A stretch of DNA of 64,000 nt from CF-118 sp035934385 (GCA_035934385.1 DASYXY010000039.1:1-64000); one strand, 5' to 3'; shown: positions 33,922 to 42,364, numbered from the stretch's first letter. A program made the numbers and translations. Notes: generated by a model from the letters alone, not told the origin.

Positions 33922-33938
33922 TTGCGACTTTGTCGCAA
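33922..33938. promoter_or_regulatory. 17-bp palindrome upstream of the NiCoT permease
   Basis: TTGCGAC-TTT-GTCGCAA, a perfect inverted repeat. It fits TTGCNN-N5-NNGCAA, the form described for the Streptomyces nickel regulator Nur (tTGCaa-N5-ttGCAA). On the minus strand its TTGCGA could serve as a -35 box with TAGGCT 18 bases downstream as -10, so a bound repressor would block the promoter. Confidence 0.6.
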
Positions 33939-33990
33939 CTAGCGATTCCCGGGGCCCGCTGCCGAGAACCGCCGGGTAACCTGCGAGAGG

Positions 33991-34707
33991 ATGGACATCG
34001 ACCAGCTGCCGTCCCCCGTGCGGGCGCTGCTGCGGCGCCTCGCCCAGGTCGTGGCGTCGCGTGAGCCGGCGATCGAAGCCGGCATCCAGGCGCTGCGCGC
34101 GAAGCACCCTCACCTCACCAATGACGAACTTGCGATGGCGCTCGTGCGTTCCACTCGCCGCCGAGTCGCGGCGACCGGCGCCGTCAGCGGCGCCGCATCG
34201 ATCGCTCCTGGACTCGGCACTGCTCTCGCCCTCGGCACCGTCACGAGCCAGGCGTTTTACGCGCTCGAGCAGGAGGTCGAGCTCGTGCTCGCGATCGCCA
34301 TGGTCTACGGCCATGAGCTCAGCGGCTCGGAAGACCGCGTGCTCGAAGCGCTGGTCGTGGTCGGCATCGCGAGCGGCGCGCTGAAATTGCGCGAGGACGT
34401 GCTGGTCGCGGGCGGCGAGCGCCTCGCCGTGGCTGCGTTTCGACAGATGCCAGGGCTCATCATCGGCCACGCGAGTGGCAGGCTTGTCACCCGCATCGTG
34501 GCTCGCGTCGCGACATCAGGTTTCGCCAAAGTGGCCGCGCGTGTGATTCCGCTGGCAATCGGAGTCACCGTCGGCGCGGGGTTCGACTGGCTCGCGGTCA
34601 GCGCGCTTGGGCGTGCGGCGATGCGCTACTACGGACCAGGTGGACCCGGGGCGAAGCCTCTGCTACTTGCTCCTGAAGATTCCCCGCACGTCGAACTCGG
34701 CGGCTGA
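33991..34707 (+). CDS. EcsC-like protein
   Basis: 238 residues, mostly helical, with glycine/alanine-rich hydrophobic segments (GAVSGAASIAPGLGTALALG near residue 55; VIPLAIGVTVGAGFDWLAVS near residue 185). This architecture matches the EcsC family, whose Bacillus namesake is encoded beside an ABC exporter; biochemical function is unknown. ATG 33991 is preceded by AGAGG two bases before it and by TAACCT at 33974-33979. The last 45 bases overlap the convergent DNA ligase gene. Confidence 0.7.
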   Translation: MDIDQLPSPVRALLRRLAQVVASREPAIEAGIQALRAKHPHLTNDELAMALVRSTRRRVAATGAVSGAASIAPGLGTALALGTVTSQAFYALEQEVELVLAIAMVYGHELSGSEDRVLEALVVVGIASGALKLREDVLVAGGERLAVAAFRQMPGLIIGHASGRLVTRIVARVATSGFAKVAARVIPLAIGVTVGAGFDWLAVSALGRAAMRYYGPGGPGAKPLLLAPEDSPHVELGG

Positions 34708-35715
34708 CGCGATCTGGTCGAAGCCGCACTGCTTCGGCTTCTTGTCGAGCCGCCACCGCCGGAATCCGGTCGCGTGGCGGAACCTCTGGCCCGCCTCCAG
34801 CTTGTCGTAGCTGACCTCGCACACGAGCACCGGCTTGACGGTGACCCATTCGGTGTCCTTGTCCTTGCCGCGCGACCAGCGGCTGAGGCCCCCTGGCATG
34901 CGGGCGCTCATTTCCTGCCATTCCTTCGGCGGATCGGTCTCGAGCGGCTTCAGCTTCGCGATGAGCTCTTTGCGTTCGGCGGCGTTGAACGATGAGGTGT
35001 GACCGACGTAGTGCAGCGTGCCTTTCTTGTCGTACAGGCCGAGCAGGAGCGAGCCGAGCGTCTTGCCGTCATAAGACTTGCGCCATCCGATCACAACGCA
35101 GTCGGCCGTGCGTTCGTGCTTGATCTTCACCCAGAGTCGTTTGCCGGGTACGTAAGCTCCGGACCACGACTTGGCAATGACTCCGTCGAGGCCCGCGCCC
35201 TCGAACAGGTCGAACCACTTGCCGCCGGTCGCGCGATCACGCGTGTAAGGCGTCAGGAAGACCGGCGACTTCACGCCCTTGAGCAGAGTCTCGAGCTTCT
35301 TGCGCCGCTCGCCGAGCGGCAGCGAACGTAGGTCCGAGCTGCCCTCGGAAAGGATGTCGAATGCGACATACCAGGCGGGCGTCGCCTTACTCAGCATCTG
35401 CACGCGCGACTCCGCCGGGTGAATGCGCTGCTGCAGCGCGCCGAAGTCAAGGCCGTTCGAGCCGACGACGATCAGCTCACCGTCGAGCACGACCCTGGGC
35501 TCTCGCAACATCCGCAGCGCCGGCAGAAGCTCTGGGAAGTAGCGCGTCATCGGCCGGGCGCCGCGGCTCACGAGCTCGACCTCGTCGCCGTCGCGAAAGA
35601 CCAGTGTCCGGAAGCCGTCCCACTTTGGCTCGTACTCCCAGTCGGCGCCGGTCGGGAGGTCGTCCTGCGGGGCCGACAGCATCGGCTCCATGTCGCGCGG
35701 GATCGGCAGCTTCAT
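34663..35715 (-). CDS. ATP-dependent DNA ligase (LigC/LigD-ligase type)
   Basis: 350 residues: nucleotidyltransferase domain followed by an OB-fold. Motif I EPKWDGFRTL carries the adenylated Lys near residue 30; motif III VAFDIL, motif IV GLDGVIAKSW, motif V WVKIKHERTADCVVIGW. The C-terminal OB domain has KPVLVCEVSYDKLEAGQRFRH. This is the short bacterial ATP ligase used with, or resembling, the LigD end-joining and repair ligases; no Ku or polymerase gene is nearby. ATG 35715; its last 45 bases overlap the EcsC-like gene. Confidence 0.9.
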   Translation of the reverse strand: MKLPIPRDMEPMLSAPQDDLPTGADWEYEPKWDGFRTLVFRDGDEVELVSRGARPMTRYFPELLPALRMLREPRVVLDGELIVVGSNGLDFGALQQRIHPAESRVQMLSKATPAWYVAFDILSEGSSDLRSLPLGERRKKLETLLKGVKSPVFLTPYTRDRATGGKWFDLFEGAGLDGVIAKSWSGAYVPGKRLWVKIKHERTADCVVIGWRKSYDGKTLGSLLLGLYDKKGTLHYVGHTSSFNAAERKELIAKLKPLETDPPKEWQEMSARMPGGLSRWSRGKDKDTEWVTVKPVLVCEVSYDKLEAGQRFRHATGFRRWRLDKKPKQCGFDQIASAAEFDVRGIFRSK

Positions 35716-35720
35716 CGATC

Positions 35721-35806
35721 GCCTCTAAAGCAGGAAGCCCGCTTGCGCGAGCGCAGCCACGGCTGCGCCGGCCTCTGAAAGCGGAAGCCTGCTTGCGCAG
35801 GCTTCC
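35721..35806. repeat. Tandem imperfect repeats with GCAA hairpins upstream of the ligase
   Basis: Two ~31-bp copies about 50 bp apart: GCCTCTAAAGCAGGAAGCCC... (35721-35751) and GCCTCTGAAAGCGGAAGCCT... (35771-35801). Read on the minus strand (the ligase leader), each folds into a hairpin closed by a GCAA tetraloop; the second copy has a perfect 10-bp stem at 35783-35806. A third stem (GCGCAG/CTGCGC) lies between them at 35752-35769. Confidence 0.6.
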
Positions 35807-35864
35807 AAGGCTGGGGTGGGGGCGTGGAGTCGAATTTCAGTGGCCGAGCTTACCGGCCGCCGAT

Positions 35865-35893
35865 ATGGTATCACGCGTCCCCTGCGTCCACAA
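35865..35893 (-). promoter_or_regulatory. Possible promoter of the DNA ligase gene
   Basis: On the minus strand TTGTGG (35893-35888), 17-bp spacer, TACCAT (35870-35865). It would give a leader of about 140 nt that contains the tandem hairpins. The match to consensus is moderate. Confidence 0.4.
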
Positions 35894-35924
35894 GATATAG
35901 ACAAACTGGGGAAATCTGTCGCTG

Positions 35925-37778
35925 TCAGGACTTCGGCGCGAAGCGTTTGAGCAGGTCACCGACGGTCATGTCGCCATAGTCGCGGCCCAGCGCCGCCTGG
36001 GCCGTGTGCCAGATGGCCTCGGCCTGGGGTGGTCCGTGGTCGATCAGGGCCTGCAGCTTGAGGGCGCTGAACAGCTCGATCGTCGGCACCTGCCGCAGCT
36101 GGTCGGCAGTCCACTGGGCCCACTGCAAAATGGTCCCCTCGCCAGGCGCCGTCTTGTTCGCCACTGCCGCTGCTTTGGCCTGGACGGTGCTCGCCGCCTT
36201 CTCGACCGCCGCCGCGGCCTGCCTGGTGCTCGCCGCGACCTCCTTGGCGCTCGCCGCGACCTCCTTGGCGCCTGCAGCGGCCGCGGCCACCGCGGGCTGC
36301 ACCGCCGCCTCCGCCTTGGTCACAGCCTCCTCGGCCCGCTTGGGCATGGTCGTCAGGCCTTCGTGGGCCGTGGCGTTGATGCGGTCGATCGCCGACGCGT
36401 CCTTGCCCTGCCCATCGCCTTCTGTCGCCCGGCCGCGGTCGACGAATCCCTTGCCGAGCGCACCGCCGACCAGGCTCGGCACGTCCAGCCCAGTCAGGCC
36501 CTTGATCGCCGTCGTCGATTCGATCACCGCCCGCGTAGCGTTCTTGACCAGGTCGGACGCGCCCTCGGCGCTCATGACCGTCAGCGAGTTGATGTGGCCC
36601 ATCGGCTCGGCCGCGGCCTTGACGATTTCCGGCAGCGCCGCGAGGACCGTTTGGATGATGGCCGCCTCGTTGAACTGCTTGTAAGCGTCAGCCCTCATGG
36701 CCAGGGCCTTGGCCTCGGCCTCGCCCTTGGTCAGGACGATTTGGGCTTCGGCGCCGCCCTCCAGCCGTGTGGTCTCGGCGTCGGCCTCCGCCGACGCGAT
36801 GCGAGCGCGCTTGGCGCCTTCTGCACGCGCGATGACCGCCTGGGCGTCGGCCGCGGCCGGTTTGACCGTGGACGACAGAAGCTCCTTCTCTTTGCGGTCT
36901 GCCTCCAGCTGCGCAAGCTCGGTCTGCTTGCGGACGACCTCCTGCTGCGCCTCGGCCTGGGCCAGCGGGCCGGCCTGGTCGGCGCGCGCCTGGGCGGCCG
37001 TCACCTGCATCTTGGTCTCCGCCTCCCGCAGAGACACGTCACGGCCGGCGTTGATCTTCACCTGCTGCGCCTCGGCCTCCCGCACCGCGGCCGTCTGGTC
37101 GGCGGCGGCCCGCGCCATGCGGGCGTCTCGCTCTACGGTCGCAAGGTTCTGCTGGCCCAGCAGCTCGATGTAGTTGCTGTCGTCGGAGAAGCTCTGGATG
37201 GTGAAGGCGTCGATCTGCAGACCGCTGGTGGCGAGGTCACCTTTGGCCGCGTCCTGCACCTGCTGCAGCAGCTTCTGCCGGTCGCGGATGAGCTCCTCTA
37301 TGGTCAGCGTGCCGACGATCGACCGGAGCGAGCCCTCGAGCACGTTCTTGACGATCGAGTCCACCTGCTCCGGCCTGGCGTCGAGGAAACGCTCGGCCGC
37401 GTTGCGCAGCGACTCGACGTCGCGGCCGATCTTGAATGTCGCGACGCCCTGCACCTGGACCTTGATGCCCTGGCTCGTGACCGCGTCGCTCAGCGAAACA
37501 TTGATCTGCCGCGCGGTCAGCTTCATCTTGCCCACGCGGTTGATGAGCGGCATCACGATGGTGCCGCCGCCGACGACAACCTTCACGCCTTTGTCGCCTG
37601 CCGAGGAGACCGGCTGGCCACGCTCATCGTGGACCTTCGCGCCGCGCGAGCCCGCGACGATGATCGCTTCGTTCGCGCCGGCGACCTTGTACCGGCTCGC
37701 GACGAACGCCAGGATCAGGATGAGGATGACCACGCCGGTCACCACCAGGAACGGCGAGGAAGTGATGAATTCAGGCAT
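35925..37778 (-). CDS. Flotillin-family protein
   Basis: 617 residues. N-terminal membrane helix (residues ~8-28), SPFH/band-7 domain (about 30-215, with KLTARQINVSLSDAVTSQGI), a long Ala/Glu coiled coil rich in EAEA repeats (about 215-380) and a C-terminal tail with Lys/Ala-rich low complexity (SAKEVAASAKEVAAS) before a final globular end. Flotillins scaffold ordered membrane domains. ATG 37778 is preferred because AAGGAG lies nine bases upstream; an ATG at 37796 is in frame but precedes that site. Overlaps nfeD by 8 bases. Confidence 0.9.
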   Translation of the reverse strand: MPEFITSSPFLVVTGVVILILILAFVASRYKVAGANEAIIVAGSRGAKVHDERGQPVSSAGDKGVKVVVGGGTIVMPLINRVGKMKLTARQINVSLSDAVTSQGIKVQVQGVATFKIGRDVESLRNAAERFLDARPEQVDSIVKNVLEGSLRSIVGTLTIEELIRDRQKLLQQVQDAAKGDLATSGLQIDAFTIQSFSDDSNYIELLGQQNLATVERDARMARAAADQTAAVREAEAQQVKINAGRDVSLREAETKMQVTAAQARADQAGPLAQAEAQQEVVRKQTELAQLEADRKEKELLSSTVKPAAADAQAVIARAEGAKRARIASAEADAETTRLEGGAEAQIVLTKGEAEAKALAMRADAYKQFNEAAIIQTVLAALPEIVKAAAEPMGHINSLTVMSAEGASDLVKNATRAVIESTTAIKGLTGLDVPSLVGGALGKGFVDRGRATEGDGQGKDASAIDRINATAHEGLTTMPKRAEEAVTKAEAAVQPAVAAAAAGAKEVAASAKEVAASTRQAAAAVEKAASTVQAKAAAVANKTAPGEGTILQWAQWTADQLRQVPTIELFSALKLQALIDHGPPQAEAIWHTAQAALGRDYGDMTVGDLLKRFAPKS

Positions 37779-38322
37779 CGGACCTAGCTCCTTCATTGGT
37801 TGCGACCGAGGTCGGCGTCACGACGAGGTTGGTGCCGGCAACTGACACGACCTTCACCTGCTTGCCCGCCGGGATCTCGTCGTCGGCGGTGGCGGTCATG
37901 TTGTGCGAGGCGCCCGCGAAGCTGATCATCACGGTCCCGAACTTGTTGGCGGGGATGGCTACCGACACGCGGCCCGTCGACCCCACCATGTCCTGCAGGC
38001 TGAAGGTAGTGCTCGATTCGGCCTGACGCAGGACCTTGAATGCGCCAAAGACCACTCCGGAGCCGAGCCCACCGGCGACGACACCGCTGAGCGTCGCCCC
38101 GCCAACCCCGATCCCGAGGCTGTGGAGGCCGAAGAGGCCGCCCACGCCGAACATCGAGACGAAGCCGAGCAGTAGCGGCGTCGGCGAGACTCCGGCGACG
38201 TCGAAACCAAGGTGGATCGCGCCCAGGAGGCCGCCGAAAATGTCGTCGACAATGAGCGTCAGCAGCAGGAGCGCCCCACCCAACAGCAGGCAAACCCCGA
38301 AGACGATGTCGGCGACGCTCAT
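37771..38322 (-). CDS. NfeD-like membrane protein
   Basis: 183 residues: three to four transmembrane helices (residues ~5-110), then a C-terminal OB-fold (about 115-175: DMVGSTGRVSVAIPANKFGT, GKQVKVVSVAGTNLVVTP) facing the cytosol. This is the short NfeD form lacking the ClpP-like protease domain, which is regularly found directly before flotillin genes and is needed for flotillin domain function in Bacillus. ATG 38322. Confidence 0.87.
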   Translation of the reverse strand: MSVADIVFGVCLLLGGALLLLTLIVDDIFGGLLGAIHLGFDVAGVSPTPLLLGFVSMFGVGGLFGLHSLGIGVGGATLSGVVAGGLGSGVVFGAFKVLRQAESSTTFSLQDMVGSTGRVSVAIPANKFGTVMISFAGASHNMTATADDEIPAGKQVKVVSVAGTNLVVTPTSVATNEGARSDA

Positions 38323-38367
38323 ACCCTTCTCACCCGCCCGAATGTTAGGACTCGGGCGCGCGACCTG

Positions 38368-39183
38368 TTACCGGTCGAGGAACTCCGCGATCGCCCTCGC
38401 CGCCTGCTCGTTCATGCCCACGGTGTAGTGGTTGGCCTCGATCTCGATCCCGGTGGCCGCCGGCACCTCGCGGAGGAAGCGGGCGTATTCGTCGGGCGTG
38501 ATCAGGAAGCCGAAGTTGGGTGGGATCTGCTGGCTCGCCCGGACGAGCAGGGTGGGCATCGTCAGCGCCTTCCACAGCGCGTAGGGATCCTGGGTCAGGC
38601 GGTACTGCTCGTCCTCCCACGGGGCGGCTTTGCGGGTGCGAAACGCCACCCCTCCCTCGACGTCCACCAGCTCGTAGTCGAACAGCCGCTCCCACGGCGC
38701 CCACGGCTGGTAGTGCGGCAGGTTCTTTGCCAGGGCTATGAACGCCTCGCGAGACGGGAAAACAGTCGCCAGCCTGTCGAGGCCGGCGTAGACCGGCACC
38801 TTGATCGACTCCTCGGGCAGCCCGGCCGCGTCGATGAGGACGGTCCGGCGGACGCGGCGGGGCGCCATCTGCGCCACCACCATCGTGATCCACACGCCCA
38901 TCGACCAGCCGACGACGTCGAACTCTTCGGCACCGAGCTGATCGGCCATCTCGATGACGTCGCGCGCGTGGGATGGCCATCCATAGGTGCCAGGTCCGCT
39001 GTCGCTGCTGCGACCGCGGCCACGCGGGTCGAACGCGAGCTTGCGGTGCCTGGCTCCATCGAGCGCCCCGAAGATGACGTCGAAGCTGCGCAGGTTGGCG
39101 CTGAGGCCCGGAACGCCGATTGCCAGGCGGCCCGAATCTGAGCCGGAGATCTCGCACGCGACCTCGCCGGAACGGAGCTTCAT
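38368..39183 (-). CDS. Alpha/beta hydrolase
   Basis: About 271 residues, canonical alpha/beta hydrolase. DPRGRGRSSDSGPGTYGW precedes the nucleophile elbow VVGWSMGVWIT (Ser); the acid is likely in LTMPTLLVRAS-region turn and the His in IEANHYTVGM. Esterase, lactonase or haloperoxidase-like roles are all possible. No signal peptide, so cytosolic. Starts at GTG 39207 and TTG 39216 are in frame and add 8 or 11 residues; no Shine-Dalgarno decides between them. Confidence 0.83.
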   Translation of the reverse strand: MKLRSGEVACEISGSDSGRLAIGVPGLSANLRSFDVIFGALDGARHRKLAFDPRGRGRSSDSGPGTYGWPSHARDVIEMADQLGAEEFDVVGWSMGVWITMVVAQMAPRRVRRTVLIDAAGLPEESIKVPVYAGLDRLATVFPSREAFIALAKNLPHYQPWAPWERLFDYELVDVEGGVAFRTRKAAPWEDEQYRLTQDPYALWKALTMPTLLVRASQQIPPNFGFLITPDEYARFLREVPAATGIEIEANHYTVGMNEQAARAIAEFLDR

Positions 39184-39259
39184 GCGTCGCGCGACAGCTT
39201 CCGTCACGGCTGCCAAGCGTAACGGCCAGGTCCAGGAGGCATTAGGCTCCTAGATTCGT

Positions 39260-40036
39260 ATGGAGTTCGCCGGCCGGGTCGCGATCGTAACCGGTGGCGG
39301 AACGGGCATCGGTCGCGCGACCGCGCTACGCCTCGCCAAGTCAGGCGCGAGGGCGGTGGTAGTCAACTACTCGCGCTCCGCAACCGAAGCCGAAGCCACC
39401 GCGAATGACGTGATCGCTCTCGGCGCTGACGCGATGACACATCGATCCGACGTGGCCGATGAGTCGCAGGTCAAAGCCCTCGTCGCGGCGACGGTGGACC
39501 GGTACGGAGGGCTCGACGTGCTGGTCAACAACGCCGGCACCACACACTTCATCCCGCATCCAGACCTCGACGGTCTGACGGATGCCGTGTGGAACGACAT
39601 CCTGGGCGTGAACCTCAAGGGCACGTTCTACTGCTGCCGCGCCGGCGCCCCCGAGCTGAAGAAGACGGGCGGCGCCATCGTCAACATCGCGTCGATCGCC
39701 GCTCACCGGGCCTCGGGCTCATCGATCGCCTATGCGGTCTCGAAGGCCGGGGTCCTGCAGCTGACGCGCGCGCTGGCCCTGGCGCTGGCGCCGGAGGTGC
39801 GGGTCAACTCGGTGTCGCCGGGCCTGGTGTCGACACGGTGGTTCCGCAGCCGCTTCGGCGACGACGCGGCAGCCGCCCAGGAAGAAGCGTTCGCGAAGCA
39901 GACGCCCGTTCAGAAGATCGCGACGCCGGACGACGTCGCTCGCGCTGTGGTCGCGCTGCTCGAGAACGACCTGATCACCGGCCAGGACCTGGTCGTGGAT
40001 GGCGGGAAGAACGTCCTGTATCAGACCCTGGTCTGA
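39260..40036 (+). CDS. SDR family oxidoreductase
   Basis: 258-residue classical SDR. VAIVTGGGTGIGRATALRLA, NNAGTTHF near residue 92, catalytic Ser in VNIASIAAHR and Y-A-V-S-K in IAYAVSKAGVLQL; ends with ITGQDLVVDGGKN. Strongly FabG/3-oxoacyl reductase-like, but the substrate is unknown. TAGGCT (39243-39248) is a possible -10, giving a very short leader before ATG 39260. Convergent and immediately adjacent to the cupin gene. Confidence 0.85.
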   Translation: MEFAGRVAIVTGGGTGIGRATALRLAKSGARAVVVNYSRSATEAEATANDVIALGADAMTHRSDVADESQVKALVAATVDRYGGLDVLVNNAGTTHFIPHPDLDGLTDAVWNDILGVNLKGTFYCCRAGAPELKKTGGAIVNIASIAAHRASGSSIAYAVSKAGVLQLTRALALALAPEVRVNSVSPGLVSTRWFRSRFGDDAAAAQEEAFAKQTPVQKIATPDDVARAVVALLENDLITGQDLVVDGGKNVLYQTLV

Positions 40037-40570
40037 TCACCGCGCCGGCATGGCGCCGATGAGTGTCACTGCCAGGACGCAAGGCACCGAAGACTTGTTG
40101 CGCCAGGCGTGGCGGGTGCCGTTCTGGATGACCGTGTCGCCCGGCTTGAGGTGGACCTCCCGCCCGTCGTCGAGCTCCAACCAGACCTCGCCCGAGATGA
40201 CGATCTCGTAGTCAATCGTGTCGGTGGTGTGCATGCCGGGGTGGTCGCGCTCGAGAACCTCGACCAGACCTGGCAGTTTCTGCTGGATCTCCGCAAACGC
40301 TGTCGGAATGTCGAGGCCAGGAGGCGGAGTCATCGCGTCGGGCCCGACTGTAAACAGGCCGAAGCGAAAGCCACCCACCGGTGGGAAGTACAGCGGTATC
40401 GGCGGCGGCGAACCATCGGAGGGCAGTTGCACCGGGGTGTCGCTGCCCCAGAGGCGATGAAACTCGCCGCCTGGCAGCAGACCAAGAGTGACGGGCGGAA
40501 CCTCCGCGTCACTCACGATGACCGATCTGCCCTCCGGCGTGCGACCCGTCACGACGCGACGAACATTCAC
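40037..40570 (-). CDS. Cupin-domain protein
   Basis: 177 residues. The C-terminal half is a cupin: HTTDTIDYEIVISGEVWLEL gives the metal-binding HxTxxxxYExV-type strand and LKPGDTVIQNGTRHAWRN the second motif. The N-terminal half (VSDAEVPPVTLGLLPGGEF) resembles cupins that accompany small-molecule dehydrogenases. GTG 40570 is chosen because AGGAGGAG lies six bases upstream; the open frame beyond it runs through the tRNA gene and is not coding. Function unknown. Confidence 0.8.
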   Translation of the reverse strand: MNVRRVVTGRTPEGRSVIVSDAEVPPVTLGLLPGGEFHRLWGSDTPVQLPSDGSPPPIPLYFPPVGGFRFGLFTVGPDAMTPPPGLDIPTAFAEIQQKLPGLVEVLERDHPGMHTTDTIDYEIVISGEVWLELDDGREVHLKPGDTVIQNGTRHAWRNKSSVPCVLAVTLIGAMPAR

Positions 40571-40606
40571 GTCAATCTCCTCCTGATCAGCATGGTGGCC
40601 AGGCAT

Positions 40607-40683
40607 TGGTCGGGCGGGCGAGATTTGAACTCGCGGTCTCCTGGTCCCAAACCAGGCGCTTTTCCGAGCTAAGCTACCGCCCG
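40607..40683 (-). tRNA. tRNA-Pro (UGG)
   Basis: Full cloverleaf: acceptor CGGGCGG/CCGCCCG, anticodon stem CCTGG/CCAGG with loop TTTGGGA (anticodon TGG), T-arm GCGAG-TTCAAAT-CTCGC. CCA is encoded at the 3' end (ACCA). Confidence 0.95.
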
Positions 40684-40718
40684 CTTCAGCTACCGAACGA
40701 TTGAAGCAGACAGACGCG

Positions 40719-40770
40719 TTATGCCGTGCATAACAGGAGTGGTGACAGCACGGCCCTTGGACGCTATAGT
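40719..40770 (+). promoter_or_regulatory. Operator-like palindrome and promoter of the proline-rich membrane protein
   Basis: TTATGC-CGT-GCATAA (40719-40733) is a perfect inverted repeat. Nine bases later comes GTGACA (40742-40747), a 17-bp spacer and TATAGT (40765-40770). The predicted start is about three bases before the GTG at 40780. Confidence 0.6.
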
Positions 40771-40779
40771 GCGCGCACC

Positions 40780-41766
40780 GTGAGCATGGACAATCCAACA
40801 CCGCCCCCACCGGAAGCGCCTCCGCCAACTCCCCCGCCGATGGATCCGATGGCGCCCATGGGGCCGCCGCCGGCGTATGGAGCTCCTCCGCCACCAGCCC
40901 CGCGTCGCGGTCGCGGCCCACTTGTCGCGATCATCCTGGTGGTCCTGCTGGTGATCCTGCTCGGCGGCGGTTACGTCGTCGGCGGGTTCGTCTACGCCAA
41001 CGGCAAGGTCAACTCGGCCACCGACGCCTACAACAAAGTGGTCGACCACGAGAACGCCCTGACCGACCTGTTCAACAAGCTGAACACCCAGCTTCAAGCC
41101 AACAGCAACGACCCCTCGAAGGCAACGTCCGATTCGATCAAGCAGGACAAGACGCTGGAGTTGCAGCTGGCGAGCGAGTCCAAGAACGCCCAGCCCACGG
41201 TCGCAGCCGACGACCAGACGCTCGCGAGCGCCGATTCGAGCCTGAGCGAGAACTCCTGGCTCACGGCGCTGAGCAAGTCGAGCCTGGACAAGGCGAGCGC
41301 GCGCATTGGCCATGCGAGGGCTGCGCTCGCAATCGCCGGGACCATCCTCGCCGACTCCATCCTCTATGGCACCTTCTACGCGTCGGTGGACGACGCGGCG
41401 CTCGACCTCGACGCGCTGGACACGGCGGCCAACGCGGGCGACCTCAACGCGGTTGACACCGCGATCCAGACCTTGAAGAGCGATGTCGCCAAGGCCATCC
41501 AGCAGGACAACGCGCCCGGAGTGGCTTCGCAGATGGATCCATTCCTGAAGGACCTGCAGAAGACGGCCAATGACTTCGCGGCCCTGGTCGCGGCGGTCCG
41601 TGCCGGCGACGCCGCCGGAACCAATGCCGCCGTCGCCGCGATCGACGCGGACACGACCAAGCTGAACGGCTATGACTTCGGCGCGATGGCCACGCAGGAG
41701 ACGACCTTCTTCAAGGCGTTGACCGACAAGTACAACACGGAGATCGACGCAGCCAACAAGACCTGA
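40780..41766 (+). CDS. Proline-rich single-pass membrane protein of unknown function
   Basis: 328 residues. A cytosolic N-terminus dominated by Pro (MDNPTPPPPEAPPPTPPP and more, to residue ~45), a basic patch PRRGRG, one transmembrane helix (about residues 50-72), then a ~250-residue extracytoplasmic helical region rich in Ala/Asp/Lys with coiled-coil character and no Cys. It resembles no enzyme; the layout is that of actinobacterial-type DUF4190/proline-rich-tail proteins only in the N-terminal half. GTG 40780 is chosen from the promoter position (near-leaderless message); ATG 40786 is the next start. Confidence 0.72.
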   Translation: MSMDNPTPPPPEAPPPTPPPMDPMAPMGPPPAYGAPPPPAPRRGRGPLVAIILVVLLVILLGGGYVVGGFVYANGKVNSATDAYNKVVDHENALTDLFNKLNTQLQANSNDPSKATSDSIKQDKTLELQLASESKNAQPTVAADDQTLASADSSLSENSWLTALSKSSLDKASARIGHARAALAIAGTILADSILYGTFYASVDDAALDLDALDTAANAGDLNAVDTAIQTLKSDVAKAIQQDNAPGVASQMDPFLKDLQKTANDFAALVAAVRAGDAAGTNAAVAAIDADTTKLNGYDFGAMATQETTFFKALTDKYNTEIDAANKT

Positions 41767-41776
41767 CGGTAGCCCG

Positions 41777-42364
41777 TCAGCCTGGAAGCCGGTCGAGGGC
41801 CCCTGAGGCGATGAGCGCGCGCACCGCGTTGGCGCGGTGGCTGTACAGGCGCTTTTCGACCGGCTTCATCTCGCCGAAGGTCTTGCCGGTTCCAGGCACC
41901 AGGAAGACCGGGTCGTAGCCGAAGCCGGCCTCCCCTCTCCACTCGGGCACGACCTCGCCCCGGCACTCGCCCTCGAAGAGGTCGACTGTCCGGCCCGGTG
42001 CCGCCAGCGCCAGCGTGCATACGAACCGCGCAGTCCAGGGTCGCGCGCGGCCGCTAAGGCGCTCCAGCAGGGCCGCGGTGCGCTCCTTCTGGGTCGGGCC
42101 CAGGCGGGCCGAGCGTATGCCGGGGAAACCGTCCAGCACGTCCACCTCCAGGCCCGAGTCGTCGCCGATGGCGGGCAGGCCTGACGCCCCGGAAGCCGTT
42201 TCGGCTTTGAGGCGCGCGTTCGCGGCGTAGGTCTCGCCGGTCTCCTCGACATCGGTGTCGTAGGCGATCAGCTCGAGGCCGGTGCCGGCAAGCAGGTCGC
42301 GATATTCGCCGAGCTTGCCCGCGTTTCCGGTCGCGATGACCAGCCGCCTGCGCGCGTCAGCCAA
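41777..42364 (-). CDS. rdgB: XTP/dITP diphosphatase
   Basis: 195 residues, HAM1/RdgB family; removes non-canonical purine nucleotides (ITP, dITP, XTP) from the pool. Motifs: VIATGNAGKLGEYRDLL, IGDDSGLEVDVLDGFPGIRS, GFGYDPVFLVPGTGKTFGEM and SHRANAVRALI. TTG 42364 is the best start (ADARRRLVIATGN follows). It ends the tat-rph run; pairing of rph with rdgB is common in bacteria. Confidence 0.93.
   Translation of the reverse strand: MADARRRLVIATGNAGKLGEYRDLLAGTGLELIAYDTDVEETGETYAANARLKAETASGASGLPAIGDDSGLEVDVLDGFPGIRSARLGPTQKERTAALLERLSGRARPWTARFVCTLALAAPGRTVDLFEGECRGEVVPEWRGEAGFGYDPVFLVPGTGKTFGEMKPVEKRLYSHRANAVRALIASGALDRLPG

Noticed and set aside
35783..35806. Intrinsic terminator of the flotillin gene
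   Set aside because: The stem is perfect, but no T run follows on the minus strand, and it falls within the predicted ligase leader; annotated as a repeat instead.
36006..37787. 593-codon open frame antisense to flotillin
   Set aside because: Shadow of the flotillin gene; repetitive Arg/Leu/Gly product and no recognisable domain.
40571..40921. N-terminal extension of the cupin protein
   Set aside because: It runs through tRNA-Pro; AGGAGGAG before GTG 40570 marks the true start.
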